This document shows, piece by piece, positions 35,128 through 44,017 of a stretch of 64,000 nt of DNA (positions within the stretch are counted from its first letter, which is position 1; every line of letters starts with the position of its first letter). Source of the stretch: Sphingorhabdus sp. Alg231-15 (lineage in GTDB: Bacteria; Pseudomonadota; Alphaproteobacteria; Sphingomonadales; Sphingomonadaceae); NCBI RefSeq assembly GCF_900149705.1, contig NZ_LT703001.1, positions 3,280,001-3,344,000 of the forward strand. The letters are read 5' to 3'. Made by a program: the position numbers and the translations under genes. Under the pieces are notes generated by a model, which ran no database searches, was not told the origin of the DNA, and saw only the letters and a program-made list of their open reading frames with translations.

Positions 35128-36075
35128 ATGATTGATCTGAGCTTCTCTGTTGTAATTCCGGTCCATAACAAGGCCCGTCACGTCGCTGCGAGTGTAGCGA
35201 GTGCTTTGCAACAGACTCGACCAGCTGAAGAGGTCATCATCATTGATGATGCATCAACGGACGAGAGTGCAGCCATAGTTTCCCGACTGACGGACCCTCG
35301 CGTTCGCATGTTGTTTCGGGATATCCCCGGACCAGGCGGATATGCGGCGCGCAATTTGGCAATATCGGAAGCCAACGGGAACTGGATTGCGTTTCTGGAT
35401 GCGGATGACATCTGGCATCCATCACATCTGGCGGATCTTGCTGACGCCATCGCGAAGGTACCGCAAGCTGGCTGCGCGGCGACACGCTATGAGCATGTTT
35501 TTGCCGATCACCGCGCACCAGCGAAAATGACCGAAGCGCTGGCGGCGGTTGATGGGCATGCGGTCGATTTGCGGCAGATTCTGGATATCTGGGTGCATAG
35601 CGGAGAATGCCCGATCTGGACCAGCGCAGCGGCCTTTCGCCGCGATGTTCTTGTAAAAGCAGGTCCCTTTCCGGACGGCAAGGCCGTCCGCGGTGGTGAC
35701 AAGGACATGTGGCTGAGAGCATTGGCCCATGCCCCATTCACTTATGTGCCCAGAGTCAGCGCCGAATTTCATCGCGATACCGATAATAAGGTCAGCAAAA
35801 CAACCCAGCCCGACAGCATTCCGGTGTTGGTAGAAACAGCCCGCGCGATGATGGCGAAGGCGAACCCGGAAGAAAAGATGCTGCTGCGTAAGCTTATCAA
35901 TCAGCAGATCGGACTATATGCGCGATTCTCATTCAAGAGCGGTTCGATATCGCGTCAATTCGCGCGCAATCTATGCATGCCGGAGGGGGTAGGGCTTTTT
36001 TTTTTGATCGAGGCTGCGCGGCTGATGCCGCCAGCATTGCGGCATAGAATTTACCGGACCGTCAAGGGGATATGA
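35128..36075 (+). CDS. Glycosyltransferase family 2
   Basis: 315 aa GT-A enzyme: SFSVVIPVHNKARHVAASVASALQQTRPAEEVIIIDDASTD, then IAFLDADDIWHPSHL with the D-x-D metal site, and RRDVLVKAGPFPDG with a later GGDKDMWLRA acceptor motif. It extends the repeat unit in the cytosol. A run of ten T (35996-36005) lies within the last 10 percent of the gene. GGGA precedes the ATG. Confidence 0.94.
   Translation: MIDLSFSVVIPVHNKARHVAASVASALQQTRPAEEVIIIDDASTDESAAIVSRLTDPRVRMLFRDIPGPGGYAARNLAISEANGNWIAFLDADDIWHPSHLADLADAIAKVPQAGCAATRYEHVFADHRAPAKMTEALAAVDGHAVDLRQILDIWVHSGECPIWTSAAAFRRDVLVKAGPFPDGKAVRGGDKDMWLRALAHAPFTYVPRVSAEFHRDTDNKVSKTTQPDSIPVLVETARAMMAKANPEEKMLLRKLINQQIGLYARFSFKSGSISRQFARNLCMPEGVGLFFLIEAARLMPPALRHRIYRTVKGI
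35996..36005 (+). repeat. T10 homopolymer inside the GT2 gene
   Basis: Ten consecutive T encode Leu-Phe-Phe-Leu near the C-terminus of the GT2. Slippage by one base would replace the last 23 or so residues. It is in frame in this sequence. Confidence 0.9.
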
Positions 36076-36143
36076 TGGTCTGAAGCAGGGGGCAAAAATC
36101 AGGGCAAAAGGCAGGGGGCTGTTTATCGAGGAACTGGCGTGCC

Positions 36144-38333
36144 ATGAACAAAATGTCGGAAACACCCCTGCCATTGGACAGGTTTACCGCCGAAGAAACC
36201 AATGAACTGATCGATCTGCGCGCAATTGGCCGCGCGTTTCGCAAACATCTGGTGCCGGTAGTCCTGGTTTCGATGCTTGCGATCATTGCTGTAGCTGTGG
36301 CCTATTTCATGACCAAACCTAGTTATCTGGCAACCGCGACCATGGTGGTCGAGCGTCAGGCTGAAGAGGTCATTCCGGTCGAGAGTGATAATCCTGTGCT
36401 GACAACAGATTCTCCAACGGTGGATACCGCGGTGGAAGTGTTGCAATCCCCGTTCATCGCCGGACGGGTGGTGGATGCCCTGAAGCTGACGGAGGACCCT
36501 GAGTTTAATCCTGGTCTCATAAAGGCGGGGGAAAGGACCGTGAGATCGCCAGTGCAGCAGCAGGCCGACCGCGACCGCGCGATCCGAATATTAGGCGGCT
36601 CGTTAACTGTCCAGCGGGAGGGTGTGTCTTACGCCATCGCTGTGAGATATGAATCGGAAGATCCCAAAATGGCGGCAAACATCGCCAATGCCACTGTTGA
36701 CGAATATCTTTTGACCGAGGTTGAGGGCGAGGAAGGGTCGACCCAGCGCAGCGCTGATCTATTGGCGACCAGACTGGAAGAGTTGCGCGGAGAGGTGTTG
36801 GCAGCTGAGGCGCAGGTTGCGCGCTATCGTTCGGATGAGGGCCTGTTCGCAGCAACCGATGCAAGCTCCATCACACAGCAGGAACTGTCCGTCCTCAACA
36901 CCCAGCTGGCTGAAGCGAGAGCCGCTGAAGCCGCCGCCCAATCTCGGCTGGCAACGGCACAGTCTCAAATGTCGCAGGGCTTTTCTGGGGAGGCGCTCGG
37001 CGCTGCGTTAGAGTCTGAAGTCGTTGGCGCCTTGCGGTCTCAGCGTGCCGTCTCCAGCGCCGAAGTGGCAAACCTGATCACCCGCTATGGACCCCGGCAT
37101 CCCAGTCTGATCAAGGCGAAGAGCGAGCTTAGTGACATAGATGTACAGATTGGCGCTGAGGTCGGAAGAATTGTCGCCAGCCTGAAAACCGAAGCGCGGG
37201 CAGCGCAAGGACGTACGGCCTCCATTGCATCTTCCATTGCGGGTCTGCAAAATCGGCTCGCGGTAGATAGCGATGCCTCTGTACGGCTGTCCGAACTGGA
37301 ACGGAACGCGGCTTCGGCTCGCGAATTATATCAGGGGTTTCTTGATCGCTACAAGGAATCACTAGCCCGGCAAGGAACCGAGACGAGCGGCGCGAAAGAA
37401 GTTTCTCGCGCTGCCATACCTGTGCTCCCGGTATCACCCAATCCGCTGTTATATTTGGCGTTAGGGCTGGTTGCTGCTGCGGCATCGTCGACCGCTGTTG
37501 TTGCAGGACGGGAGTTTCTGGAAAGCGGACTAAGAACCGCCGAAGCCGTAGAGAAGCGGCTCAAGATCAGCGCCTTGGGTTCCATTCCGGAGATTGGCTC
37601 GCTGCCGGAGGTCAGGAAGTCTCGCGAGCCAGCGCCTTGGCCTCCGCAATTTCTTATTGATCATCCCAAATCTGCTTTTGCAGAGGCTTTTCGGGCGCTC
37701 AAGACGACGTTGGTCATGGCCCCCGGAGCGCATCAGACAAAGATCATCTCCCTGACATCGGCGCTGCCCGGCGAAGGCAAGACAAGTTCGGCCATATGTC
37801 TAGCCAGCGCAGCCGCACGATCGGGTATCCGTACTTTGCTGATTGACTGCGATTCCCGCCGCCAAGCTTCATCGCGATCCCTGGCCAAGGCGATAAGCTG
37901 CGGCTTGACGGATGTTCTGAATGGCAAAGCATCGCTAAGCGAAGCGATCGTCCATGATTCCGACAGCGGTGTGTATTTTCTTGGCCAAAGACCCGATGAG
38001 GAAACCCCATTTGATCTTATGGGGTCGCAGGCCATGTCCGATTTGCTGTCCGAGTTACGCGGTCAATTCCAGTTTGTTGTGCTTGACACCGCGCCAGTTC
38101 TGCCGGTTGCAGAATCCAGGATGCTGGCAGCACTTGCAGATATTGTTGTCTTTCTGGTGCAGTGGAAGGAAACGCCGGCCAAGGCGGCCGAGATCGGTCT
38201 GCATCAGCTGGATGCGGTCGGCGCTAATGTTGCAGGGGTTGTACTGAGCCGGGTCGATGTTGTCGAACAGGCGCGCACAGGTTTTGGTGACGCGGGGCTC
38301 TACTTCAAACGCTACAAGGAATATTACGCTTAA
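36144..38333 (+). CDS. Polysaccharide co-polymerase / BY-kinase (Wzc-like)
   Basis: 729 aa, one chain. N-terminal Wzz domain with a first helix near residue 35-55, a periplasmic coiled-coil part (about 165-395) and a second helix (about 430-452). The cytosolic kinase follows: Walker A ALPGEGKTSSA with Lys546, Walker A' LLIDCDSRR, Walker B FVVLDTAPVLP. The last ten residues hold four Tyr (LYFKRYKEYYA), a short autophosphorylation cluster. It controls chain length and export with the OPX protein. Short G-rich direct repeats (GCAGGGGGC at 36085 and 36111) lie in its leader. Confidence 0.95.
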   Translation: MNKMSETPLPLDRFTAEETNELIDLRAIGRAFRKHLVPVVLVSMLAIIAVAVAYFMTKPSYLATATMVVERQAEEVIPVESDNPVLTTDSPTVDTAVEVLQSPFIAGRVVDALKLTEDPEFNPGLIKAGERTVRSPVQQQADRDRAIRILGGSLTVQREGVSYAIAVRYESEDPKMAANIANATVDEYLLTEVEGEEGSTQRSADLLATRLEELRGEVLAAEAQVARYRSDEGLFAATDASSITQQELSVLNTQLAEARAAEAAAQSRLATAQSQMSQGFSGEALGAALESEVVGALRSQRAVSSAEVANLITRYGPRHPSLIKAKSELSDIDVQIGAEVGRIVASLKTEARAAQGRTASIASSIAGLQNRLAVDSDASVRLSELERNAASARELYQGFLDRYKESLARQGTETSGAKEVSRAAIPVLPVSPNPLLYLALGLVAAAASSTAVVAGREFLESGLRTAEAVEKRLKISALGSIPEIGSLPEVRKSREPAPWPPQFLIDHPKSAFAEAFRALKTTLVMAPGAHQTKIISLTSALPGEGKTSSAICLASAAARSGIRTLLIDCDSRRQASSRSLAKAISCGLTDVLNGKASLSEAIVHDSDSGVYFLGQRPDEETPFDLMGSQAMSDLLSELRGQFQFVVLDTAPVLPVAESRMLAALADIVVFLVQWKETPAKAAEIGLHQLDAVGANVAGVVLSRVDVVEQARTGFGDAGLYFKRYKEYYA

Positions 38334-38382
38334 GGCGGGTCGTTTTGGCAATAATCCTCTCACATACCGACAGGACATTCTA

Positions 38383-39726
38383 ATGAGCGGTAGCGATCTG
38401 GGCGGTGCACCATCCCTGCCGTTACCGCTCTTGGTGCTGGTTGCGGTCTTGATGGCGGCGCCGATGGTCCTCGCCCTCAAAAAAGTACAGGGCTATCCGG
38501 CGCGATTTGTTATTCTCGCCATTTGGTTGCGCTACATCATGAGCGCTTTTCATGAGGTGACATTCTCACCAGTTGTCGCTGGACTGAGCCTGAATGCGCT
38601 GGGCTCAGTGGCGGTTGCTGGAATCGGGCTGTTACTGCTCAATCCACGGCACTTGCTGTTCAAACCGCTAATGCCAGTCTATGCTCTGATTCTGCTTTCC
38701 CTAATAAGTGCAGCGGCAAATGACGGTCTGTTCACCGCATTGAATGCGGCGGTCAAGCACGTCTATTTTCTGGTGTTGATGGTCGCTGTTTACCGAGCCC
38801 TGCTGGACAATGGCGGTGCGCGATTTTTCTCGCCGTTGCTCTGGGCCTTTGCACCTCTTGTGGTCTTTCAGTTGCTATCCATTGGATTGGGCGCGGTGAA
38901 AGCATCCGAATTTGATGGCTCGAGCAGCTATATCGGTGGTTATAATCACGAAGCAACTTTCTCCATAGCGATGGCGACCTTTTTTATAGTCGCCTGTTTT
39001 GCAACGACTTTGCCACGTGTGATTCAAGCTTTGTTGTCCGCCGGATTGCTGGGCGGTATTATTCTCGCGAATTACCGAACCACGATGCTTGCTGTTTTGC
39101 CATTGGCCGCCATTCAGATGGTCAGTAGCGCCATGTTTTCCTTTGTGCGGGAACAGCGCGTGATTTTAGCGGTCATCCTGTCATTACTGATGTTGGTCGG
39201 TCTATTTATATTGGCCGGCTTTTCAGCGGAACGTTTCAATGATCTGGCCGTGTTCTTCGGTGATCCCGGCCAGTATATAAAACCACAGGCGGAGTTTTCG
39301 TTTGACGAGCGGCGCCTGTTGTCAGGCAGATTTTATATCTGGTCAGGCTATATTTACGCATGGATGGAAGGATCGACACTCAATCATATGATTGGTTTCG
39401 GCCCGGACAGCTGGGAGGAGATATTCAAAGTCTATCCCCATAATACCATTGTCGCTTATCTCTACGAATTGGGTTGGGCTGGCGTCTTTCTGTTGCTGAT
39501 GTTCTGGATTATGATGTTCAATCTGGCAATCAAAGCACCTGTTGAGGATCGCGCAACATTGGTGTTTGCGCATTTGTCATTCCTTTTCATGAACTTGGCA
39601 ACCATGGCCCTGTGGCAAATTGAAGGTGTAATTTTTTATGCCATTATTTGTGGTTTTTCGCTATTCAGGAAAGTGGAAACAGGGGCTGTCAAACGCCATT
39701 GGAAAGCGAGCTTGCACCCTGTGTGA
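38383..39726 (+). CDS. Wzy-type polysaccharide polymerase (O-antigen ligase-like)
   Basis: 447 aa with about 12 hydrophobic helices and one larger periplasmic loop (about 300-350, FGDPGQYIKPQAEFSFDERRLLSGRFYIW). It fits the Wzy/WaaL family, in which such a loop carries basic and aromatic residues for repeat-unit transfer. It joins repeat units in the periplasm. The ATG at 38383 follows AGGA; the frame is open upstream through the kinase end without a start signal. It follows the co-polymerase by 49 bases. Confidence 0.88.
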   Translation: MSGSDLGGAPSLPLPLLVLVAVLMAAPMVLALKKVQGYPARFVILAIWLRYIMSAFHEVTFSPVVAGLSLNALGSVAVAGIGLLLLNPRHLLFKPLMPVYALILLSLISAAANDGLFTALNAAVKHVYFLVLMVAVYRALLDNGGARFFSPLLWAFAPLVVFQLLSIGLGAVKASEFDGSSSYIGGYNHEATFSIAMATFFIVACFATTLPRVIQALLSAGLLGGIILANYRTTMLAVLPLAAIQMVSSAMFSFVREQRVILAVILSLLMLVGLFILAGFSAERFNDLAVFFGDPGQYIKPQAEFSFDERRLLSGRFYIWSGYIYAWMEGSTLNHMIGFGPDSWEEIFKVYPHNTIVAYLYELGWAGVFLLLMFWIMMFNLAIKAPVEDRATLVFAHLSFLFMNLATMALWQIEGVIFYAIICGFSLFRKVETGAVKRHWKASLHPV

Positions 39727-39764
39727 CTCTGATAAATCGGAGTTGTTGGAACAGGGAGGCATGT

Positions 39765-40025
39765 GTGGACAAAAAGGCAGACAATGCTCACAGGCCCGAC
39801 CCTTCGGTTATTTCCGATGACCTGGTTAGTCCCAGAGTCTATAAAGATCGCGAGCGCAAACTCGGTGATCGCGAAGCTGAAAGCACGAATTCAGCAGAGC
39901 CCTGGGCCGAATCATCTGCTTCGGAGAGAGCGGAACAGCTGCCCTATAAAATGTGGATCATCGGCCTTGCGGGGCTGTTTGTTTGGGCCATTATTGTAGC
40001 CGCAGTTTTGCTCTTTTTCACTTGA
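39765..40025 (+). CDS. Small single-helix membrane protein of the polysaccharide locus
   Basis: 86 aa, unrecognised. A polar, charged N-terminal part (about 1-62, many Asp, Glu, Arg) precedes one C-terminal helix (MWIIGLAGLFVWAIIVAAVLLFF), as in tail-anchored proteins. GTG start at 39765 has a strong GGGAGG five bases upstream; overlapping ATG/GTG starts in other frames do not give this product. It lies 38 bases after the polymerase and 87 before a GT4 gene, so it is probably part of the locus, perhaps an assembly factor. Confidence 0.75.
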   Translation: MDKKADNAHRPDPSVISDDLVSPRVYKDRERKLGDREAESTNSAEPWAESSASERAEQLPYKMWIIGLAGLFVWAIIVAAVLLFFT

Positions 40026-40112
40026 CCGCATACTTATCCCGTCACCCCGAATTCTGTGCATCATATCGCCGAAACGTTTTGCGGATCGGCGGGACTTGCT
40101 AGTAAATCCTGG

Positions 40113-41270
40113 ATGTCCCCCCCATCCGAGGCAGGTTTTTTGCGGCCAAAGATTCTCTTTATTATCAACTCTCTGACCGGCGGTGGCGCTGAGCGGGTCA
40201 TGGCCGCGCTGCTCAGCCACTCGGCGGGCTATCGTGAACAATATGATATTGCTCTGGCGCTGCTCGATGACGAACCGCAAGCTTATGAGATACCTGACTG
40301 GATCACGGTTCACCAATTGGATTGCGGTGGCAGTCTATGGCAGTCTGTTCGGCAAGTACGTGCGCTCGAAAGATCGCTACAGCCTTCGGTAACCCTCAGT
40401 TTTCTAACCCGCGCCAATGTCGCCAACTGGGCCAGCAGGGCTGCCAGGCGCAAACCGTGGATCATTAGCGAGCGAGTGAATACCAGCGCCCATCTGGGTC
40501 ACGGATTTTCCGGCAGGCTGAGCCGCGGTCTGGTAAGCTTATCCTATCGGCAGGCAACCTGTGTCATTGCCGTCTCGCAGGGCGTAGCTGATGACCTATC
40601 GAGTAATTTCGCAGTGCCCACGAAGAAAATCAGTGTCATTGCGAACCCTGTCGACGTTACACGGATATCCCGGCTGGCGCTCGAAAAGCATCCTGTCCAC
40701 ACGCACGAGCCGTATATTGTGGCGATCGGCCGCTTGGTCGAAAACAAGAATTTCCGATTGTTGATTGATGCTTTTTCAGCGGCGTCGGTGCCCGAAAAGC
40801 TGATCATCATCGGTGACGGCCCACTGCGCTCTGTACTGGAAAAGCAAATAGCGGATCATGGCTTGCAGGACCGGATCATTCTGACCGGATTCATTTCCAA
40901 CCCTTTTCCGTTGCTGGCCGGAGCGCAGTTTTTTGTGTTGCCATCTAATGCGGAGGGGTTTCCCAATGGCTTGGTCGAGGCAATGAGCACCGGAACGGCG
41001 GTCATTTCGACAAACTGTAGATCCGGTCCATCCGAAATTCTGGCGCGACAGAGTAATATGACCGTCGAACGGATGACGCCGGTGGATTTTGGGGTCCTGG
41101 TTCCCTGTGACGAGATTGAACCTATGGCCGATTCTTTGCTCTATTTACAGGACGATGCGGTCCGCAAACGACTGGCTCGGCTCGCTTTGGCGCGCACCAA
41201 AGACTATACACCGGAAAAGGCGGCACAGCATTACTGGCATGTGATAGGCAATGCCCACGCTGCTGCGTAG
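40113..41270 (+). CDS. Glycosyltransferase family 4 (exopolysaccharide)
   Basis: 385 aa. It starts KILFIINSLTGGGAERVMAALL, the classical GT4 glycine loop, and carries AIGRLVENKNFRLLIDAFSAAS, IIIGDGPLRSVLEKQI, and LPSNAEGFPNGLVEAMSTGTAVIST with the E-x7-E element. It adds a sugar to the repeat unit. A C7 run follows the ATG at 40113 directly; a GTG 57 bases upstream is an alternative start that would contain the run. Downstream gene encodes the outer-membrane barrel. Confidence 0.9.
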   Translation: MSPPSEAGFLRPKILFIINSLTGGGAERVMAALLSHSAGYREQYDIALALLDDEPQAYEIPDWITVHQLDCGGSLWQSVRQVRALERSLQPSVTLSFLTRANVANWASRAARRKPWIISERVNTSAHLGHGFSGRLSRGLVSLSYRQATCVIAVSQGVADDLSSNFAVPTKKISVIANPVDVTRISRLALEKHPVHTHEPYIVAIGRLVENKNFRLLIDAFSAASVPEKLIIIGDGPLRSVLEKQIADHGLQDRIILTGFISNPFPLLAGAQFFVLPSNAEGFPNGLVEAMSTGTAVISTNCRSGPSEILARQSNMTVERMTPVDFGVLVPCDEIEPMADSLLYLQDDAVRKRLARLALARTKDYTPEKAAQHYWHVIGNAHAAA

Positions 41271-41305
41271 CTGATCATATCAGGCAGTTGTTTAACCTTG
41301 GGGCT

Positions 41306-42679
41306 ATGCAAGGAATTGAAGCGGATATGCATCAATCTGGCCTCGTGACTTTTGTTCCTGTTCGGGCGGTTAGCAATAGAGTTTTTGTGCCGTCAAAGGT
41401 GCTTTTTTTGCCCTTGATTCTGGCCACCTTGTTTCCGACCGACGCTCACGCGCAGCAGTCTGACATATTGGAGGATTTTCGTGATGAAAGCCTTCAGTTC
41501 AAGCGCAGCGAACAGCTTGGCGTACGGGATCGCTCGCAGCCAGAATTTGATCCTGTCCCGTACCGGATTGATGGAGTGGAAATAATGCCCAGCATCAATA
41601 TTGACGCTTTTTATGATAGCAATATCTTTGCTGTGAACGATGCCAGCGACGATTTGATTATACGGGTCAGGCCGAAGCTTACCGCTTCAACCAAGTTCGG
41701 AAATTTCAACATAACCACCGCCGCCGAAGTTGATCACCGGCAGTATCTCAGCACCGATAGCCAGAGTACTACCGACTTCACATTGGGGCTACGTGGTCGT
41801 TACGATATCAGCCGTGAGAGTCAGATTTACATCGGTACCCGCAATGGCCAGAAGACCGAAGACAGAACCGATCCGGCATCTCCGCTGAACCTTCAGGAGC
41901 CCGTTCAATACCGGTTTGCTTCTGCCTTTTTCGGAGCCGCACAGAATTTTAACCGATTACGGATCGCAGCGCGTGCCGGTGTAGAAAAGCGCAACTATGA
42001 AGATGGACGTGATGGGCTCGACGCTCTTGTCGATCAGGACTTTCGCAACCGCACATTGTGGACCGGCGATCTAGGCGCGGAATTTGCGGTCAACCCAGAT
42101 ATATCGGTTTTTGTGAACGGCAGCGTCAATCGACGCGATTATGTTAGCCAGCCGCCATCACTGCCTTCCCGAGATTCAGAAGGATATGAAATTACGGCCG
42201 GCACAAGTTTTCAGCTGAGCAAGTTGATCCGCTCGGAAATTGGTATCGGCTATTTTCAGCAAGATTTCGAAGATGCGGGTTTTGATGATGTTGACGGTTT
42301 TGCAATTCGGGGGAAGTTGGAATATTTTGTCACGCCGCTCGTGACTCTGACAGCGCGCGCCAATCGTGGTGTCGAGGAATCATCAACTTTGGGATCAGGC
42401 GCTTTCGTCGCAACATCTGTTTCGCTGACGGCAGACTATGAGCTTCTGCGCAATCTGATCGTTACGGCCAGTGTCAGTTACGAACAGGACCGTTTTCAAG
42501 ACATCGACCGGGACTATGATATTACAGGGGCCGCGATGGGTGTCGAATGGCGTCTGGCACCGCGCTATTCGTTGCATGCACGATATGATTTTCGCGACCA
42601 GGATGCTTCTGGAACATTCCCGGGGCGTGCATTTTCACGGCATCGTTTTCTGGTCGGCATCACGATTGCAGGAATGTGA
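41306..42679 (+). CDS. Outer-membrane beta-barrel protein of the polysaccharide locus
   Basis: 457 aa. A signal peptide (VLFLPLILATLFPTDAHAQQ) leads to a chain of alternating beta strands and short turns without cysteines; it fits the beta-barrel-porin 2 group found in exopolysaccharide loci. Aromatic residues at strand ends (FYDSNIFAVND, YRFASAFFGAAQNFNRL, YSLHARYDFRDQD) support a barrel of about 16-18 strands. The co-encoded OPX lipoprotein lacks a membrane-crossing part, so this barrel is the probable exit pore. The ATG at 41306 is chosen over a TTG at 41288. Confidence 0.85.
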   Translation: MQGIEADMHQSGLVTFVPVRAVSNRVFVPSKVLFLPLILATLFPTDAHAQQSDILEDFRDESLQFKRSEQLGVRDRSQPEFDPVPYRIDGVEIMPSINIDAFYDSNIFAVNDASDDLIIRVRPKLTASTKFGNFNITTAAEVDHRQYLSTDSQSTTDFTLGLRGRYDISRESQIYIGTRNGQKTEDRTDPASPLNLQEPVQYRFASAFFGAAQNFNRLRIAARAGVEKRNYEDGRDGLDALVDQDFRNRTLWTGDLGAEFAVNPDISVFVNGSVNRRDYVSQPPSLPSRDSEGYEITAGTSFQLSKLIRSEIGIGYFQQDFEDAGFDDVDGFAIRGKLEYFVTPLVTLTARANRGVEESSTLGSGAFVATSVSLTADYELLRNLIVTASVSYEQDRFQDIDRDYDITGAAMGVEWRLAPRYSLHARYDFRDQDASGTFPGRAFSRHRFLVGITIAGM

Positions 42680-42680
42680 T

Positions 42681-43682
42681 ATGATCACCTATCTGAACCG
42701 TCGAACCTTTGTTTCCGTCATTGCTTTGGCATCTCTCGCCGGATGTTCCCGTAGCGTAAAAGCGGCGACGATTGAGGGCAGGACGTTTCAAGGTGACGGT
42801 TCTGGAGAGGGGTTGAGAGCACAATCGGGGCTGGTGATCAGGAATTCCAAATTTCTCAATCTGGGGAACGGTGCGATACGGGTGAATGTTGCAACTGACG
42901 GGTTGGTAGTCGAGCAGGCGGAAGGCAGGAATCTATATCGGTTCCTAGAAAACACCGCATCCAATCGCTCCACGCCGGCCTCACTTACAAATTTCACACT
43001 GCGGCGGATTATGGGTGCCGATATCAGACGTGCCATGACCCGCATTCGCTATGGGTCGCGAGATGGTCTGATCGAAGATGTTATTGCGCGAGCAAGCGAC
43101 AATACCGAACGTTACTGCGCCGGTTTTGTCCTTGATGATGAAGCACGTGAGATTATTTATCGGCGATGCGAGGCGCATGGCTTTGTTGAACGGAGCCGGT
43201 CGAGCGATGATTATTGGAATGGCGATGGCTTTTCTGACGAGCGAGGCAATAAAGCGATCCAATATCTCGGTTGCATTGCCACTGGCAGCAGCGACGGCGG
43301 CTTTGATTTGAAATCAACGGAAGTCCGGCTGGTCGATTGTGTGGCCAAGGATAACAAACGGAATTTTCGTTTTTGGGGCAATGGTCTAGTCGAAAACTGC
43401 CGCAGCGAAGATCCTCGGTCATATGGTGGGTCCGGCAGGCCAAGCCATTTCTCTTTCCATGGCGGGACTGCCAAATATGTTATCGATCGCCCGGTTGTGC
43501 GTGCTGCATCGGATAATGATGCGCCGGTTTTCCTATTTGACAATGACACACCCGCTAACGTCGAAATCCGCAATGCAGATATCGACGCGCCTAGTGCACC
43601 GCTCGTTCTTGCTGAAAATAGCGAGCCGAACATTACGTGGGTTCCTCCGCGTGACGAACAGAATATCCGGACTGCTGAATAA
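42681..43682 (+). CDS. Tat-type beta-helix lipoprotein, possible polysaccharide lyase
   Basis: 333 aa. N-terminus has a twin-arginine-like NRRTFVSV followed by a lipobox (LASLAGCS), so it may be folded in the cytosol and anchored as lipoprotein. The rest is a right-handed parallel beta-helix with recurring motifs (GLVIRNSKFLNLGNGAIRV, GLIEDVIARASDN, AIQYLGCIATGSSDGGFDLKS, VRLVDCVAKDN). It resembles polysaccharide lyases or modifying enzymes but no catalytic residues can be assigned. It starts one base after the barrel gene stop. The start at 42681 is marked by the signal sequence. Confidence 0.8.
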   Translation: MITYLNRRTFVSVIALASLAGCSRSVKAATIEGRTFQGDGSGEGLRAQSGLVIRNSKFLNLGNGAIRVNVATDGLVVEQAEGRNLYRFLENTASNRSTPASLTNFTLRRIMGADIRRAMTRIRYGSRDGLIEDVIARASDNTERYCAGFVLDDEAREIIYRRCEAHGFVERSRSSDDYWNGDGFSDERGNKAIQYLGCIATGSSDGGFDLKSTEVRLVDCVAKDNKRNFRFWGNGLVENCRSEDPRSYGGSGRPSHFSFHGGTAKYVIDRPVVRAASDNDAPVFLFDNDTPANVEIRNADIDAPSAPLVLAENSEPNITWVPPRDEQNIRTAE

Positions 43683-44017
43683 TTCCGCTCCAAAAATCCT
43701 GTCCTACAAGAGCATCAATCGGCTATGCTATTGGCTAAGCAGGATGGATGCAGCGACCATTTAAACAGATCGCGGAAATCGGAAAACTGGGTAGGCGATT
43801 CTGTTTATGATTGCAGAAACTCAGGCAAAAAAACTGGAGTGAAAAATCCCCGATTTCGCTCTTGAAAATTTCGGCCATAACTCGCGCCTCTGGCTGGAAA
43901 CCGTCACTCTATAAGTGAGAACTGTGTGAACTTTGCGCTTAATTGGTCGATTAAATTGTCAATTGCAACCTTGTCGCGAGAATGGCATAGTAGCTTTATA
44001 GCTGGGAGAGACGGCAA
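43683..44017. promoter_or_regulatory. Intergenic region with operator-like repeats before the first monooxygenase
   Basis: 335 bases without a gene. Near the end, TTAAT-N6-ATTAA (43939-43954) and AATTG-N14-CAATT (43941-43964) overlap, a pattern fitting a TetR-type operator. They lie about 55-80 bases before the start codon. No regulator gene is adjacent. Confidence 0.35.

Noticed and set aside
34943-35131. 62-codon open frame ending in the GT2 start (ATGA overlap)
   Set aside because: The overlap is suggestive, but there is no ribosome site, no family and it fills the divergent promoter region.
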